64,000 nucleotides of DNA from Helicoverpa zea. Lineage: Eukaryota; Arthropoda; Insecta; Lepidoptera; Noctuidae. Numbering within the stretch: the stretch's first letter is position 1; each line of letters starts with the position of its first letter. The translations under genes and the position numbers were made by a program. Where the stretch lies: assembly GCF_022581195.2 (NCBI RefSeq), contig NC_061467.1:4588001-4652000 (forward strand). Direction: 5' to 3'. Below the pieces are notes generated by a model. The model had not been told where the DNA came from. It worked only from the letters and a program-made list of their open reading frames with translations, and made no database searches. Positions 12,101 through 27,100 of this stretch are shown here, piece by piece.

Positions 12101-15100
12101 TTGTCTTCTGTTGCTCCACGAGAAAATAAGACTACCGTATCCAAAAATTCCTGTAAAAAGTAAATATCATCAATAGAAAAAATATAACGTTGAAAATATT
12201 CTAGTTTTGAGTAAGTTGAATGTATAAAATCAATGTATAAAAACACATACCTGGAAAGAGATTCTACCATCTCCGTCTTTGTCGACAATGTTGAACATTT
12301 TCTTTACGAACACAGCATCCGCCTTCATGCCAAGCGCGCTGGCAAATTCACTTTTTGATAGAGACGTCCTCATTACTATAGACTGAAACAACATTTTCGT
12401 TAGTTTTCTCTTTTCTTCAAAAATGCCAAAATCTTTTAGGATTTTTGTATGTTCCTTACTTCTGGATCAGCATCTTCATTCCTCCGTCTTTTCTCACCAG
12501 GTGCTAGACCAAATGTGATGGCATACGCTTCTCTGAAAAAATGTTCTAATTTTCTTTGCCGTCGTTCTCTTGTTTCTGCTGTTGCCAGAATTTGTTCACG
12601 ATGACCCTGAAATTGGAAGACTAGTTGGTGAACAATTTCATAGGTTTTTATCCTTCATATTGTTTCTTGTTTCAAAGCTGTACCAGTATCTTACCTGAGT
12701 TAGATTAAGTGCTTTTTTATGGTTTGCCAGGAATGTGTCTAATTTGACCAAAAATTTGCGCCTTGAAGCGGCCGAGTCCATTTCTAGAACTAAATCATGT
12801 TCCCGAGGCGCTCGGATCAAAACAAGTGGGCGCTTATTGGTTCTGCTTTCCTGGAACATAACGTCTTAATATCATGACTTGGTCTTAGGGAAATTTTCAT
12901 GTTTGAGAAAGTGAAGATAAATAAAAAAAAGAGGCAGCTAAAGTTAATAAAAAACCGGCCAAGTGCGAGTCGGACTCGTGCACGAAGGGTTCCGTAAATT
13001 ACAGTTAAATCAACCTATCTCAAAAACTATAAGAGATACTTTGATCAAACCAAAAATCGTTGAAAGAGTTAATTAGCATGCATCACCTCTATTTTTTTTA
13101 GAATTTTATACCCCGTAGTTATAAAAATAGAGGGGGGGGGACATACTTTTTACGACTTTGAGAGCTGATATCTCAAAAACCGTTCACTTTAAGAAAAATG
13201 TTTTTTAGAAAACTTTATATCATTTTAAAAGACCTTTCCATTGATACCCCACACGGGTATGTACATCGAAAAAAAAAATTTCATCCCTCAGTTACATGTA
13301 TGGGGGGCCCCACCCCCAATTCTTTTTTTTACTATTTAGTGTCATATTTTTGTAGCGGTTCATACAACACATATTCCCATCAAATTTCATCACTGTAGTA
13401 CTTATAGTTTCCGAGTAAATCGGCTGTGACAGACGGACAGACGGACAGACGGACAGACGGACATGACGAAACTATAAGGGTTCCGTTTTTGCCATTTTGG
13501 CTACGGAACCCTAAAAAGAGGTATTTACCTGACTTTCTAGAACCGTGAGCTGGTCTGTATGGTCCAGTGGGAGAGTTCTAAGCTTATCCCCTTTGCGGTC
13601 AGTTACATGAAGTGCTGGTTCTGGACCCAATCGTAACTTTACGAGGCGTTTGTGAGAGGCATGAACCCATTCACGACATACCATCTTGTCTACAGAACCT
13701 ATAAAATAAATAGTCGACATAAGTATTTATTCCATCATTCTTCAAAACTACGCAACGTTAGCAATAGATTGATTAAAAAGGAAGGTTTATATATAATAAC
13801 ATACATTAAATAGTGGGGAAATACTGTTATACCGTGCAGAGTGGTAATAACATGAGCCAGAAAAATGGAAGGAAATAGAAACCAATAATTTTTACCTTTA
13901 TATTGAGCATTCTTCAAATGCTCTTGTTGTATCTTCAGCTTTCTTCGCCGACTGTTTTGTAACTTCACAACTCCGTATCCTGCGCCAGCGCAGAGTATGG
14001 GTACAAATGCCAGTATGAGGCAGATGTAGATGTATGCGAATTCGTTGCCCTGAAACAATGACGTTCAATTTAGGAGAATACTGAACTAAAATTTAAAGTA
14101 AATAACGAAGTTTTCTGAGACAATAATTTTAGTTTCAGAAATCTTTGCGACAACTTCCACTTACAGTTCCAACATTCACAACCACTTGAACCATAATCAT
14201 AATAATCAGTAGGACGTAGGATGTATCATGTATTATTGTTGCATTATTAAGTGAGTTACCTCGAAGTAGTCGTATCCTCTCAGGTACTTGCATGGCGGCA
14301 GCTTGGAGGCGTTGAGCTGGTAGGGCTGCGGGCAGGGGTCGCCGGCGCGCCAGTGGAACACGTCGCGCTGCAGGTCGCGCGGCCCGAGGGCCGTGCTGTT
14401 CACGATGATGTCCCACATCGTGATCTGACGGAGTTCTGCTATTTCTTCTTTTGTGAAGATTCTGGAAAAACATAACTGTAATTAATAACCAGCCCTTGTT
14501 ATAGCAGTCAGATGGTCAGCAATTCCAAAAGTGGGTATAAAGATTGTAAAGTTAAAAAAAACTGTGTAATTATCCCAAGAACACAGTATAAAACTGGGTG
14601 TACCCCAAGGAAATGTTCTGGGATCTTCATTGTTTTTCTCAATAAAATACTTTACAGAGTGTTGTATGTTGGATGTAAAGAGAAAAATAAATAAATAATT
14701 ACCCGTTCTGTTCGTTTTCAAACCAGAACCTATCAGCATCTCTGATTCTTGTGAACTGGTCTATGATAATAGCTCTGAAGAGGTCTCCTGGATGGCCCGT
14801 AGATTCTAGCATACCACCTGAAAGGAAAGAAAAACAATTGATAAATTATCTTTGTCCGATAACTAGTGGGATCAAAACTTCGATTCTTCTCTAAACTTAC
14901 CAATATAAACATCAATATTGTCAAGTCTTCCATTGTAAGCTTGGATCAATTTTTGCAGTAAGTCCGGGTTCTTCTCAAAGAGGTCAGGATTAATTTCGTT
15001 GAATGTCTTAATCCTTTTCAATCCAAAATATTCTCTGAAATCAATACATTCAAAATGTAGCTATCATATACCTACTTAAGTATTAAGTATATAAGATTAA

Positions 15101-18100
15101 TATGGTTGAGTTTCAAGGTCCATACATTTATCCGGTCTCTTGACCTGTTCTATTTCTTTGGTCCATTTCAATCTTCAAATTACACTAGAGAAACAATATA
15201 AAATCTAATAATAATCTAAAAGTTTTTTAAGTTATCGATTCAAAACTTTTTGCAAGCTTATACCTCTATAGTTTAGTTACCTGGCAGTATTGTAATCAGG
15301 TAGACCATTATCACGGCCACGCATGATATTGAGCGCTCCAAGGTCCCTTCGCGAGAACTCCATGGGGCCAAATAAGTTGTCTCGTACATCTGAGCAGAGC
15401 AATGCGTCTTCCCGTTCAGAAACTTGTGACGCCATACCCAATAGGACTTCTTCGATTGGCACTTGAGACATAACATCCTGGAAACATACATTTTGTTTTA
15501 AGTACAACTATTGTCAGTAGAGATAAAAATATTGAACTTCCGCGGTTTTCCCATATCTCCAGGATATCTTGTAGGCAGGCATTTCTTGTGCTCATATAAA
15601 ACTCGTATAAATATAATTTCGTTTAATCCATCCAAAGGTTGTCTGTAAGAGATTGCTTTTGGCAAAAAGATCACCCATTGTGTCACCTAAACTTTTTACA
15701 TATTTTAGTTTAACTTTAAACTTTCCCAGAGTTAAAGCTGTTACGGTACTAAATTCATAAAAAAATCGTCTGTCCGTTTTAACCGACAAATTATATAAAA
15801 AAATCAAAAACTGTACTCACATTGCCATCCCACCAAGTCTGACACAGCCTAATAGCATCATGTCCTCCAGGTGCTCTCCCGTATTTACAGTTCCTATCTC
15901 GCAACAATATAGCGGGTGGTACGAGCGTGTGACCGAAACGAAAGGCTGCCACCGCGAAGGAGTGCGTGACCCCGGGAGCTACGTCTGCGCGGTACCCTTT
16001 GTATGGAGGTAAGGGGACCCCGAGGAAAGCTGGCACGTATTCGTTTAGGATGATGTTCTGGAAATTGAGAATTGATCTGTTAGATAAGTTCTGGTAGATC
16101 AACCGCGTGAGATTTGGATTTTCAAAAGACCTTTTTTGGAAAAAAAGAATGGATGAAAAATGCGGAAATGCCCTTTTCTTTTTACTTAGTAGTGATGTTA
16201 TGTATATTATTGCGTTATGTATATATGTGGTCTAGTAACTTTGGTGATTATTTGTCACAAAAAAAAATTCGTTCATTATTATTGCTGTTCCTTTTTCAGC
16301 ATCAAAATACTTATCTGCTAAAACCGTAAAAGCCATCTTTAGTTCTTGTTACCTGTAAACTAGCTATGACGATCCTCCTAGCTCGCTGGAACAGCTGCTC
16401 ATCACTCCAGTCTGGATGCTGTCGGTGTACGCGAGCGGCGACCACGTTGTGCCATCGTAGCAGCAGCATACCAAATGTCACCATTGCTGGGTTCTGGTTT
16501 GTACGTGGGTCTCCTAATACTGAAGATTCCAAAATTATATAAAAGGTTTTAGGTATTTATTTACTTATGTGCGAAAATGAAATATATTTGGAGGGTTTCC
16601 AAACTATTTCAATAAAGCTACATTTTCAGAAAATTTCAGAAATAATAATTTCAGTTTCTATTTTTAAAATACCGAATATGTGGTTTAACAGCTTTTTCAC
16701 ACTAGGGGATTTTATGGGCGGATTTACCCAGACACTATTCGGTACGTACCGGCTGTTCTTAAGGTCAGTTTTGTTCTGTTAGTTGTTATGTACGACCGGG
16801 CGATGTCACTCGGATTTTCCGACTTTTCCGAAAAAACACCGAGCGGTAATCTTTTTGAGAAGTCTATAGTCCAAATAAAACGCTGACACTGTTTTGTTTC
16901 AATATGGATATTCAAATAATAATAATAACTTACGGAAAAGCCTTTCAGGACTAAGCATCCTCATATAGTGTGGTACAGGGTTGTTGAAGAGCGGCACTCG
17001 CTTGGTGTTGCGCAAGGGCATTCCTCCTTCACTAGCGAGGCTCCCATTCTGTACGCAAAATAATATTACGTTAGTTGAATGTATGAAGTGAAATAAGTAG
17101 AACTTTAATGCGAAATTAAATATTTGTGGGTGAATTTATTTAGAAAACTTTCACTGGACTAGGTACATGTTTTTGATACTTATTTGTGGGAATATGTATT
17201 GTCAGCTTTTATAACAAAGAATTAAACAAATCATGACTTTAGTATGCCTTCTCGGCGTCTGCGGCTGATTGTTTAAATAGTATGGTTTACTTGAAAAATA
17301 ATTAACGGGGTTTTTAAAATATCTTTTAAACATATACGATGTTTCGCTATATTGTAAAAGAATTAAAATTAATAACCCTAATTTATCACTGATGCTAAAA
17401 ATATGTTCAATGTACATATTGCATTAGTTACGTGACCTTTGGCACATAAGTAGACCTAACCGACTGTTAAATTAAGAAACATGACGGATCGCGTACACAT
17501 ACTTGTTTCAATTATATTGTGCAATAACATAAATTATTCGGACTTTTAAAGCTGTATTTTTAAACATATATACTTATATCATGGCAATGTATTTAGAAAA
17601 TAAACGTTAAAACTGTGCTAAAATGAGACTGAGAAAATTATTGATATGTGGTAGCAAATGACCATTATGTGTATGAACCGTGACTCGTCTGTTTACCACT
17701 TCTAAAATTACAAGGTTGATGGTTATAAGAATTCTTTCCTTTATGTTCTCTTGTAAAAAAAAAAAAACAATATCTAAGCGATGATATATTCTGATCGCTA
17801 CTGAAAATATTCGGGGTGTTATGTGAATGTTAGGATTATTAAATGAAAGTACGTAGATGGTGGTATATGATAATTGTAGTTATAGGAAAGTACGTAAAGA
17901 GGCAGGCGTGGCTGCTGGGTGGCACCTGAAATGACCTCATTGCATTCACCCACGCCTCGCTAGTACTGTACACGAAGCTGCCGTCGATCCACGCAGTCAT
18001 TTGGTTTATCTGCAACAAATAATTGATATTTTATTGAATAATTTATGAATAAAATGTCATACTTCTGTCATACTCAGGGTCAAACGCAGCATGTGTTTAC

Positions 18101-21100
18101 ATTTCTCGAAGTATCTTAGATCTACATGCTAGTTATGGATACGCAAGCTTATATTTTGTCTCAGCAATTAGGTCAAATATGTAAGGTAGTTGTTATTCAA
18201 TGTGCGGATAATTCAAGCTATTTTAATTAATTGTTATCCAGAGGTATATTGACACAGTAATGTGCTTGTTCGCATATCTTGATCCTTTTAACAGTATGAT
18301 GACTTATACTTAAAATTCCTTGGAGTTACATTCATTTAAAGAGTGTGCACAGAATTGACAGCTGAATAATGCATCAGGTATTTGGTATTGCTAATTTATT
18401 CATGGAATCATTTTATGGAACAACTCAAATAGCTCACGATTCGAGGTAGGCTTATTTTGTAAGCTAATGCCCACATCCCTATAATGCAGTCGGTTTAGAA
18501 TTAGTAGTTTGAGATTACTCGTGTATAGTTGATCAAACTTGCTGCAATTAAATGCCAATTAACATTCCTATTGCGGCTTGTAGTTTTAAGGTAAGGTTCG
18601 CTCGTAGGGACATATTTGTAGGCTGCCGCTGCATTCATGTGATGGGTGTATCTGGGTTATACTACCATTAAGTTTTATTGCCTGGAATTCGGCCTTCGAT
18701 GAGCACGGCCCGTCGGAGGTTAGGCCGAGTTTACATTACACGTAAAAATATGTGATTTCGTAATTAGAATTCGTTATGCAAACAATGTGTTTGATTTGAA
18801 AACAATGCTTCGAGTCGGTGAGCTTAGATTTTTGTTTTGTCTTCAAATAAACGTGCTATTAGACAATGAAAACAATAAATCAAATATATTTTTTATTAAA
18901 GTCTTATCATAAATAATATGATTTATAAAGATTGATTTATCCAAGGCTAGTCCACCACATTTGTGTGAAAAATGTGAAATTAAAAACTAAATGTTAACAT
19001 GATTGACTAATAGAATAACAGAATTAAATGATTGCTTATATTTTAGTGCTTTGTTAACTATTTAATATTGCACTTGTTCAATAAATCAAATTGTGTAGTC
19101 ATCATTCAAATGTTGAAAGCTTGACCGAGGCGAGTGATGTGTAGGTGGACGTTCTCTAACATATCGATGATGTAGCGATCAATGCTATCGATTACTTCTG
19201 AATAGTAATGCCATAACTGAATATACTGACATCATGATTTCGGTACATGTGGTCATCGCATTTGTAAGCTCATAATACTCGTATTTAGAATTATAATTTT
19301 AAATTTTTGCTCCATATGATCTAGTGTAACAATGGACTTTATGCAGAATAAGTTATGTACCTCCTACTATGTATAAGCCGTAGTCTAATTCTTGACATTT
19401 GTAAAGGAGATCATGTGTGTTCATCAGTACACTTACGTACAAGTACTAACTCTCATATAAATTATAAGTAGTTAACTTATTTCAATACTTAAGTAAACAA
19501 GATATAGCTATAATTGTAGCTACATATTTTAAATGCTGTCATGACACAAATTACTTAATCAGAGATCCTAAAATGGCAGACCGTCACTCATTAGATTGTA
19601 GGTATGTAATGAGGTACCAGAGTACATGTGTACCACCTACTTGGATAGCCTACCTCTTTTAAGATGTGTATTTTATCTATACCATTATATTTTTAATTGG
19701 TTTCCGAAATTCTGCAGTATCTAATAAATTATAAATGCACAAAAAATAAATGAACAAGATTCGGCTTAGAAGAACAATCGTCCGAATCATTTATATGTTT
19801 ATTTGATATCTTAACAAACTAGTTTTACAACTATTTTTTAGAATATCTGCAATTCTATACTAAAATGGATATAATAGTCAACGTCAAAGGTTTAATTTAA
19901 TGCATCGCAAAAATGGGCGTGTTGCCTTATCATAAATGGCAGCACGTGTGTGGCATTCAAGTGCGATATTACCATTTTCTATAAGGTGATAAATAATCAA
20001 TTTATTTATTTTGAAAGTTTAACTAATCTAACCTGTTCTCTCGGACTATTGGGACTCTGGCCAGTAGTGCGGTCGTAGGCTGCTCTTAGGAACGGCATGT
20101 ATTTGGCGCCGTTGCACTCTGGGTCATACATGTGGTCACATTTGTCCACGGGTATGCGATGGTGCTCGATTGGACAGCCGGACTCAGATGCCATCACGAT
20201 CTCGCCGGTCACAACTTGACCTGTAACAATACATCTTTTAAGACAAGCATTGTATTACAAGCACGATTGGGTACAAAGTACATGGTTGCGCAGTTAATTT
20301 GGTCTTCGAAAGGTTATTGATGTATTTTGTGAAGTTCAAAATCTCATTCAGTCATTACTCTCTAGTAACATGATTCTCTTGTATGCCTCTCCTTCACTTT
20401 TACTTCTGAACATAGATAGCCAAGGCACGTCATTAGAGGACCAGTTAAGTGACAGGTAACGTTCATATGATAATGTTCATTCAGACACAGGGGTTAATGC
20501 TATTGTATAAGTAACTTCTTACCAAAAAAAGCCAGCAAGGCTGTTCTGTTTGCCAGCGAAGGCAGTCCATCTTGTCCTCTCATGAAGAGTTTGGATAAGG
20601 TTCTGGCACCAGGCCGGTCGACACCCGCCATCATGTAAACTCCATCCGCGTATGATGCTGGCGTCTTGCGCGTGAGTCGACTACCTGTGGGTAAAGGACT
20701 GTATTAAATTATTTGCCTCTTGATATTTATCATATAGAGTCAAATATCTAGCAAAAATATGGTTATGTTTAGCGGCAGTGTTTATAATAATAGGTCCCAT
20801 CTCGTTATTAATTGCATTTTTCAAATCGTTAAAGCATCGTTCGAAATACTAACGCCTGCAGAAATTCTAACAGATGACAATATGAATCATGATTTTAAGC
20901 ATCAGATAGACTTTAAGTTACTTATGTTAGTGCAAAAACCCAGTCCTCGCATTCATTAAACATGAATTGACAAACGTCTATAAGCGGATTTATCGTTATC
21001 CTCATGTTATTCATTGCGTTTCTAATTTTGATTTCTAGTTTTAAGGAAATATATTGGCAGATAGACAGGCAAGTTATTGATCGGATCACTAAAATTGATG

Positions 21101-24100
21101 GCTACGTTCAAGAAACTGGAGATATCTCGGAAAGTTACAGCGAGTCGGTTTCAGATAAACTCCATAATTGGACCGACTAGGTACCAGAAGTGAATGTACC
21201 CGTTCACTTGTAAAATCAAAGCTCTCGGAGAATGCTCAGTATTGGGTAACAAATCCTCCTCTCTGTCTGAATTCCTGTGAACGTTCACTGTAGAGATCGT
21301 CTTATCTATGTTCAAAAATGTGAAATCGATGTTTACGTACCTACTTATTTTATCAGGTACAACGCGAGTTGATATATTTTCACATTTTCGAATCGGTTAC
21401 TGGTCACATTAATCATTCCGTATAATTTAATGTTTATTGCCTTTCCATAGTCGTTTGTATCACATTATGGTGCGGCTTTTTACTGTTATTTGCTACAAAT
21501 AAGGAAGAACTAGGTAAGTTAAAGTTTCGAATGCAGTACATGTCACATTGGGACTATAAATAGTCTACGTACTGTTTTGGCGAGTGACTAAGCTTTCTGT
21601 TTTATTAATAAATATGTAATAACCGTTCATAATTTTATAATTCATTCTTAAACACCTGTAATTACCCAAAATCAAGTGACCGTTTAACAGGTCATTGAAA
21701 ACCACAGAGCGGCGACCGACGCTTTTATTTTTGCTCCAATTTACTGACGTGTCCTGTCTTTCAGATTTTGCCTCACGACCGCTACTTGGTAGGTAGTAAT
21801 TAATGCATATAATATTTTTAGACGCTCATATATTTTAAAATTAATTACACAGTTGGTCACGATCGGTCCTGTGATTAATAAATGATATATGTTAGTCCAC
21901 GGATGTATCTGTTCAGCGTAATATTTTTACTAGATCAAGCGAAGCAGTTTATTTGATTGAACTTGATCTTCAAAATAAGTACATGAGAAGAGTGCATAAG
22001 ACGAGTACATAATAGGAGTACATAAGAACTGCCCGTTAGTTGTAACAAATGAACTGGGATTCTATAAATGCGTTTACAAAGAAAGGCCCACAAATGAACC
22101 GTGCCCTTTATGTTACCGATACTTGGATGCGGTTAATTTATGTCTGTTTCTAGTGTTGAAACGAGTTCATAAGAGAGTATATCAGATGAGTACATAAGAG
22201 AGTACATAAGATAGTACATAAGAGAGTACATAAGAGGAGTACATAAGAGGAGTACATAAGAGAGTATATAAGAGAGTACATAAGAGAGTACATAAGAGAG
22301 TTCATAAGAGAGTACATAAGAGAGTACATAAGCGAGTATATAAGAGAGTACATAAGAGAGTACATAAGAGAGTACATAAGGGAGTGCAAAACAGGAGTGC
22401 ATGACAGGAGTACATAACAGGAGTGCATGACAGGAGTACATAACAGAAGTGCATAACAGGAGTACATAAGAGAGTAGGTACATAAGAGACGAGGAGAAAT
22501 TGACTTATTAGAATTTATGAAACATGTAATCAGTAAGATTGATCAGATATTTGCTTCAAGATCCGAACCAATATTTTCTAACTTTCACATTACATCATTA
22601 TAATGTGGTTTTGCATACATATAAACTATCAATATGAATTTCATTATTACATGTTCATTGACAAGACTTCGACCAGATGAGGCGTAAAATTAATTAGACT
22701 AGAATAGGCATGATGACAAATTTTTAAATTCCTTTGTATGATGTAGGTATACGTCTATTTTATATGAAAAATTATTAATTTTAAGAAAATGCGAAGTTTT
22801 TTTATCAAATAATTGCATTTTTCTCTGTCCACTTTGAATCCGGCGCGAAAACGCTTGTCAGTGTCATGTCGTCACTTGTGACGTCACGACTGAAATTACA
22901 AGACGCAAGTAAACAACGCTCGTGCAATAATTAAGTTTTTTGTGTTATTAAATATGAATTCGAAAGTGCATAGGTGTTGTGGGGTCCCCCAGTGTAAGAA
23001 CACATCCAAAACAACTCCTGATAAGTTATTTGTGTACGTTCCTCACAATAAAAAAAATACGAAACAAGTGGCTTAAACTTGCAAGGCGAGATTCAAAAGC
23101 AATATTGCCCAGGGTACAACTTTTTTTTTGTGAAGATCACTTTGATGTAAGTTATTACATAGTTCTCTAGATTCTAGCATAGTTTATAATGTAAATAACT
23201 ATTTCGGGGTTAGGTTTCATCTCTCATTGTTTTTTAATTAAACTAGTATACTTACATGGAAGTTTTAACATTTCTAAATTCAGCTGAACAAAAATCTTTA
23301 TTTGATGCCAAAAACTTTCCCAGCATGATATCAATTCTAGGCAAATTAGCGCTGTTTGCCTTGATAAATCCGGGCTCCATAACTCGTGTTATAAACAATT
23401 AATTAATTAAAAACAAAGATCGCAGTGGAAGTTCACAATAACGAAATGTGACGTTCACGCGCTTTCGCGCGAGTTGTTTTGAGAAATGACGTCACGAGCT
23501 CTGATTGGTGTTCAAGATATCATGGCGGATTGCCTTATTTCGTAATTTTATTTTATAAAATACATATTAATCACATTATTAACAAAGAAAACAATGCGCG
23601 TTTTATATTCCAAGCTTCAAGTTTAATTTAATAAATATATTATTTTAATGATTTTTGATTACTGTCATCATGCCTATTATTATGCGCATGTTAACGTAAA
23701 TTAATTAAGGTGACATTAATTAATTGGTATAATATACCGTGTCAAGAGGTAACGCGGGTAATAATAATTTTGGATTTGCATTCATATGGAATGAAAATGA
23801 ATATTCAGATTGAAAGGAAACGTTTTATTCTAGATAGGTAGGGGAATAGGGATATCAGTTCATTTTATATAACTTACGAAATGTTTACCGTGCCGTAACG
23901 CTTCAGCGAAATACAGAACTTGGATTTCGTTTCCAAAAACCAATTTAAAAAAATAAGCGCCCTTATTATGTTATACTGATTTCTTAATATCAGAAGCCGC
24001 TCAGTAGCCTGAGGACTGTTGTTAAAATATAATCGTAAAATTAAAAGCGCATAAAGTTTATGTCATGATTCAAATTAATTTATGTAAACTTACAAATACT

Positions 24101-27100
24101 TTGTAATCGAACGCGAACGCATTTTAAGTGGTTTTATATGGCATTCGTTGTTATTAATTTTATACGATTTGAATAATTAAATAGCAATATCGAAAACTAT
24201 CGTTTCGTAATACTTAAAAATATTGTGTTACTCAAAGCTACATATTTTTACTTTTCGGCTTGACATTACATTTAATTTTTGGGGGTGATTTTAAGGTTCG
24301 GCTTTGAATAAGCTGAGTCTTAGACTTAGTCTAGGTATTGCGAGAAACTCCAACCATCCCGTACAGTTTCACGAATTCGCGCGTGACGATTAGTGGTGCA
24401 ACTTGCGTCTTCGCATGAACCACGAATTAGGAACGAGGAGATTTCGAATGGCACACAAATTACACCACGCTATTATACTCTTCGCTTATCATAGTCATTA
24501 TCGCTTGATTATCGATAGTCGATAATATAAATTGTTCACGATACAATACATACACTAATAGCATTATATGAGACTTAATTTTAATGTCTTAAAAATGCTA
24601 TAATCATATAACTTTTACGTCAACGTTTATCGGAAACATTTTATGTAACAAAATTGTGAGAACAATATTAAGAGTATTGTTATATTAATGTGGTTGCTGT
24701 ATGTGAACATATTCATTGGTCGTGGATATAAAAATATTTTCCCAAACGTAAAAGGAATGGCATGGAAAGAAAGCGTGTGATACAACGTAATCTGAGAATA
24801 ATCTGATAAATAATTGTGGCACTTTTTCAACTGGTCACGCAGTTATTTACTGCCATTTTTATACGATTTGTGTTTTCAGTAGCTACCCAGAGGGCTTTAT
24901 ATAGACCGATTTTTGTTAAATCGATTTAAATTATGAATTTACAAAGCCAAGTGGACATTGCATTGGCCCGGTACATGAACAATCTAATTTAATTAATTAT
25001 GATCTCTTGGCAGTTAATTAATTTTAATTATAATGAAAGGCTGTGTGTCATATGTAGCTGCGATTCCTATAAAGATATGCATACGAGTATGTCAATAAGT
25101 TCTGTCGATCAATATTGATGTTGCGAAACTTTTTATGACAGATAAATACGAAACAAACCTTGTTAGTAGTTTACATTTGCTTACAATGGTAAATAAACAA
25201 AGTGTGTTTTACCCAACGTCAAATGATTGCAGTATTTATGAAGGAAAATCCTGTACAGCACGATATTAATTTTCCTTAAATGTGATTCAGTCCAAAGGTT
25301 TAACCAATATGTATTAGTTTCACAACTGTAGATGACAAATTAATAAGGTTTCTATAGAGATACCTTACCGCGGTGTTAGTAGATTCACGAGTTGACCGCG
25401 TTACGCAAGAAGTCAGCTCGGCTACCGAGCATCGTGACTTCACGAGGTCTCTTTTACAGTTTCAGTAGGTCAACCACTTATAACTGTATTTGATACTATT
25501 ATAAGTCAGACATTTTTATTGCATTGTCAACAAAGTAACTTGATGACACAGCAGTTTTCCTAAACGAACATTTCTATCAATACCTATAACTTTATATGTA
25601 TTAAATGTAGGAATCCATTTAAACATATAAAAGGTAACTTAAAAGTACAGACGCCAGCAGGTCAACCTACCCGAATCTGTAACATTTACTAATTGAACAT
25701 TAACCTTCCACTGTTGTGATAAGGTTGAAAATCTATTCAATAAATTTGACAGCTTAAGGTAGGTTGATGTGCCTGTACAGCCAAAGCTTCATTTTTAGTT
25801 AAATCCTGAATTTAAATACCAATCGATCATATAAAAAACTCGTTTTACTCGTAAACAGAAAGCTTTAGAGCAGTGGTTCTAATTTTAATACTCCTAATGC
25901 ATCATCAATCGTAGTACTAGTCACGACTTTGAGATGACTCGATTAAATGGATCAATAAATATTGGAACTGATGAGCTAATCTCGTGGCGAGCTCTAAAGA
26001 TTAGCGTTGACCGCTTTTAGCGAGGCTGCTGCTGCATATTTGCGGTTTTCTATATTGATTGCTACTTTCCATATTTTTAATTAAATGAGTAACATTAAAT
26101 AGTATTTAAAAAAGTTCTAATCCGTTGTAAAAAAGAGTTATGAATACTGGACAGTAAATAGAGCTAAAATAAAATAGGTTTTTCTGCGCCTTGTACGCGC
26201 GTTGATATCTTTTATTAAAGAGCTTTTAATATAATATTTTTCTTTAATATTTCAACCAGCTGTTTCTCGCGGTTCCATCGGAATACTGAGAGAACTACTG
26301 CTAAAAGTTACCTATGTTGATTCTCAGGCTTTAGTTAGACTATCTTTGTATGAAGGTTCTGCAGTTTTAAAGTGAAAAGCCCGCGCATTTGTTAGAAGTA
26401 AAGATCATGTAACACAATAATTAAAATGTATTATGCTTATGTACAAATTATCATAAACGTAAACTGTACAGTCAATAAACACATGGCAATAATAAATCTT
26501 ACAAAATCTCTATTCAATGTAAAGTAAATTGAAAAGATAAAATCTGTTCGCTGAGCTATAAGACGTATTGATTTTAACATTGAATTGATTATGTATGAAC
26601 ATGAAAGACTTGCTACATGCTGTTGGTATTATTCTATAGACAGCTTTTTGATGGATGAATGTAATTTTGATTTAGTGAATCGCTGAATAACTTGAAAAGA
26701 AATGAGAAAATTACTCTATTATGTTATATTCTTGAGTAATGAAGAAACAAATTGCTATACCTCAATTTAAAACACAGCGTCTAGCAGTATAAATAAATTA
26801 GAGCTATACACCACCCAGAGGCTGTTTTAACTGGTCATTCGCAAATAAGGCACTAAATTATATTTTTTTACTTTACGCTTAATTAATATGGCATTCGTCG
26901 CGCGTTTTGCCAGACGACAGTCATGCCTACCTCTTTTGGGAACTTTAATGAATCAGTAAGTGTTTCAGATATTCGGATATTACAATTTTGAATTCGTTTT
27001 GGGGAAATATTTATGTTTTCTGTGGCATTTATTTAACTTTAAAACATGCCATAACTTACCATCAGAGGAATTTGCTGTTTACTGAATCCAGTGGGTATGT

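Larger units (their letters stand above)
22707..23674. mobile_element. Composite inverted-repeat element with two convergent first exons (THAP and a second protein)
   Basis: Ends are exact 12-bp inverted repeats GGCATGATGACA (22707-22718) and TGTCATCATGCC (23663-23674), each flanked by TA. Inside, a plus-strand ATG exon with donor (22954-23146) faces a minus-strand ATG exon with donor (23380-23256), only 109 bp apart. Each has a GC-richer upstream region with a TGACGTCA core. This is what remains if the interior of a two-gene transposon is deleted so that the two first introns are joined. Superfamily not assigned. Confidence 0.7.

Noticed and set aside
16353..16525. Alternative acceptor TTAG 6 nt inside Duox exon 16519-16353
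   Set aside because: It would replace the conserved LLGDPRTNQ with RDPRTNQ; the CAG at 16522-16520 restores LLG and keeps frame.
22133..22483. Minisatellite considered as a CRISPR-like array or repeat-protein gene
   Set aside because: Units are contiguous 12-mers without spacers, in a eukaryotic intron; open frames follow from the period.
25646..25782. Possible miniature element with ends around GTACAG and TCAACCTACC
   Set aside because: The inverted match is short, imperfect and has no target duplication; too weak to call.
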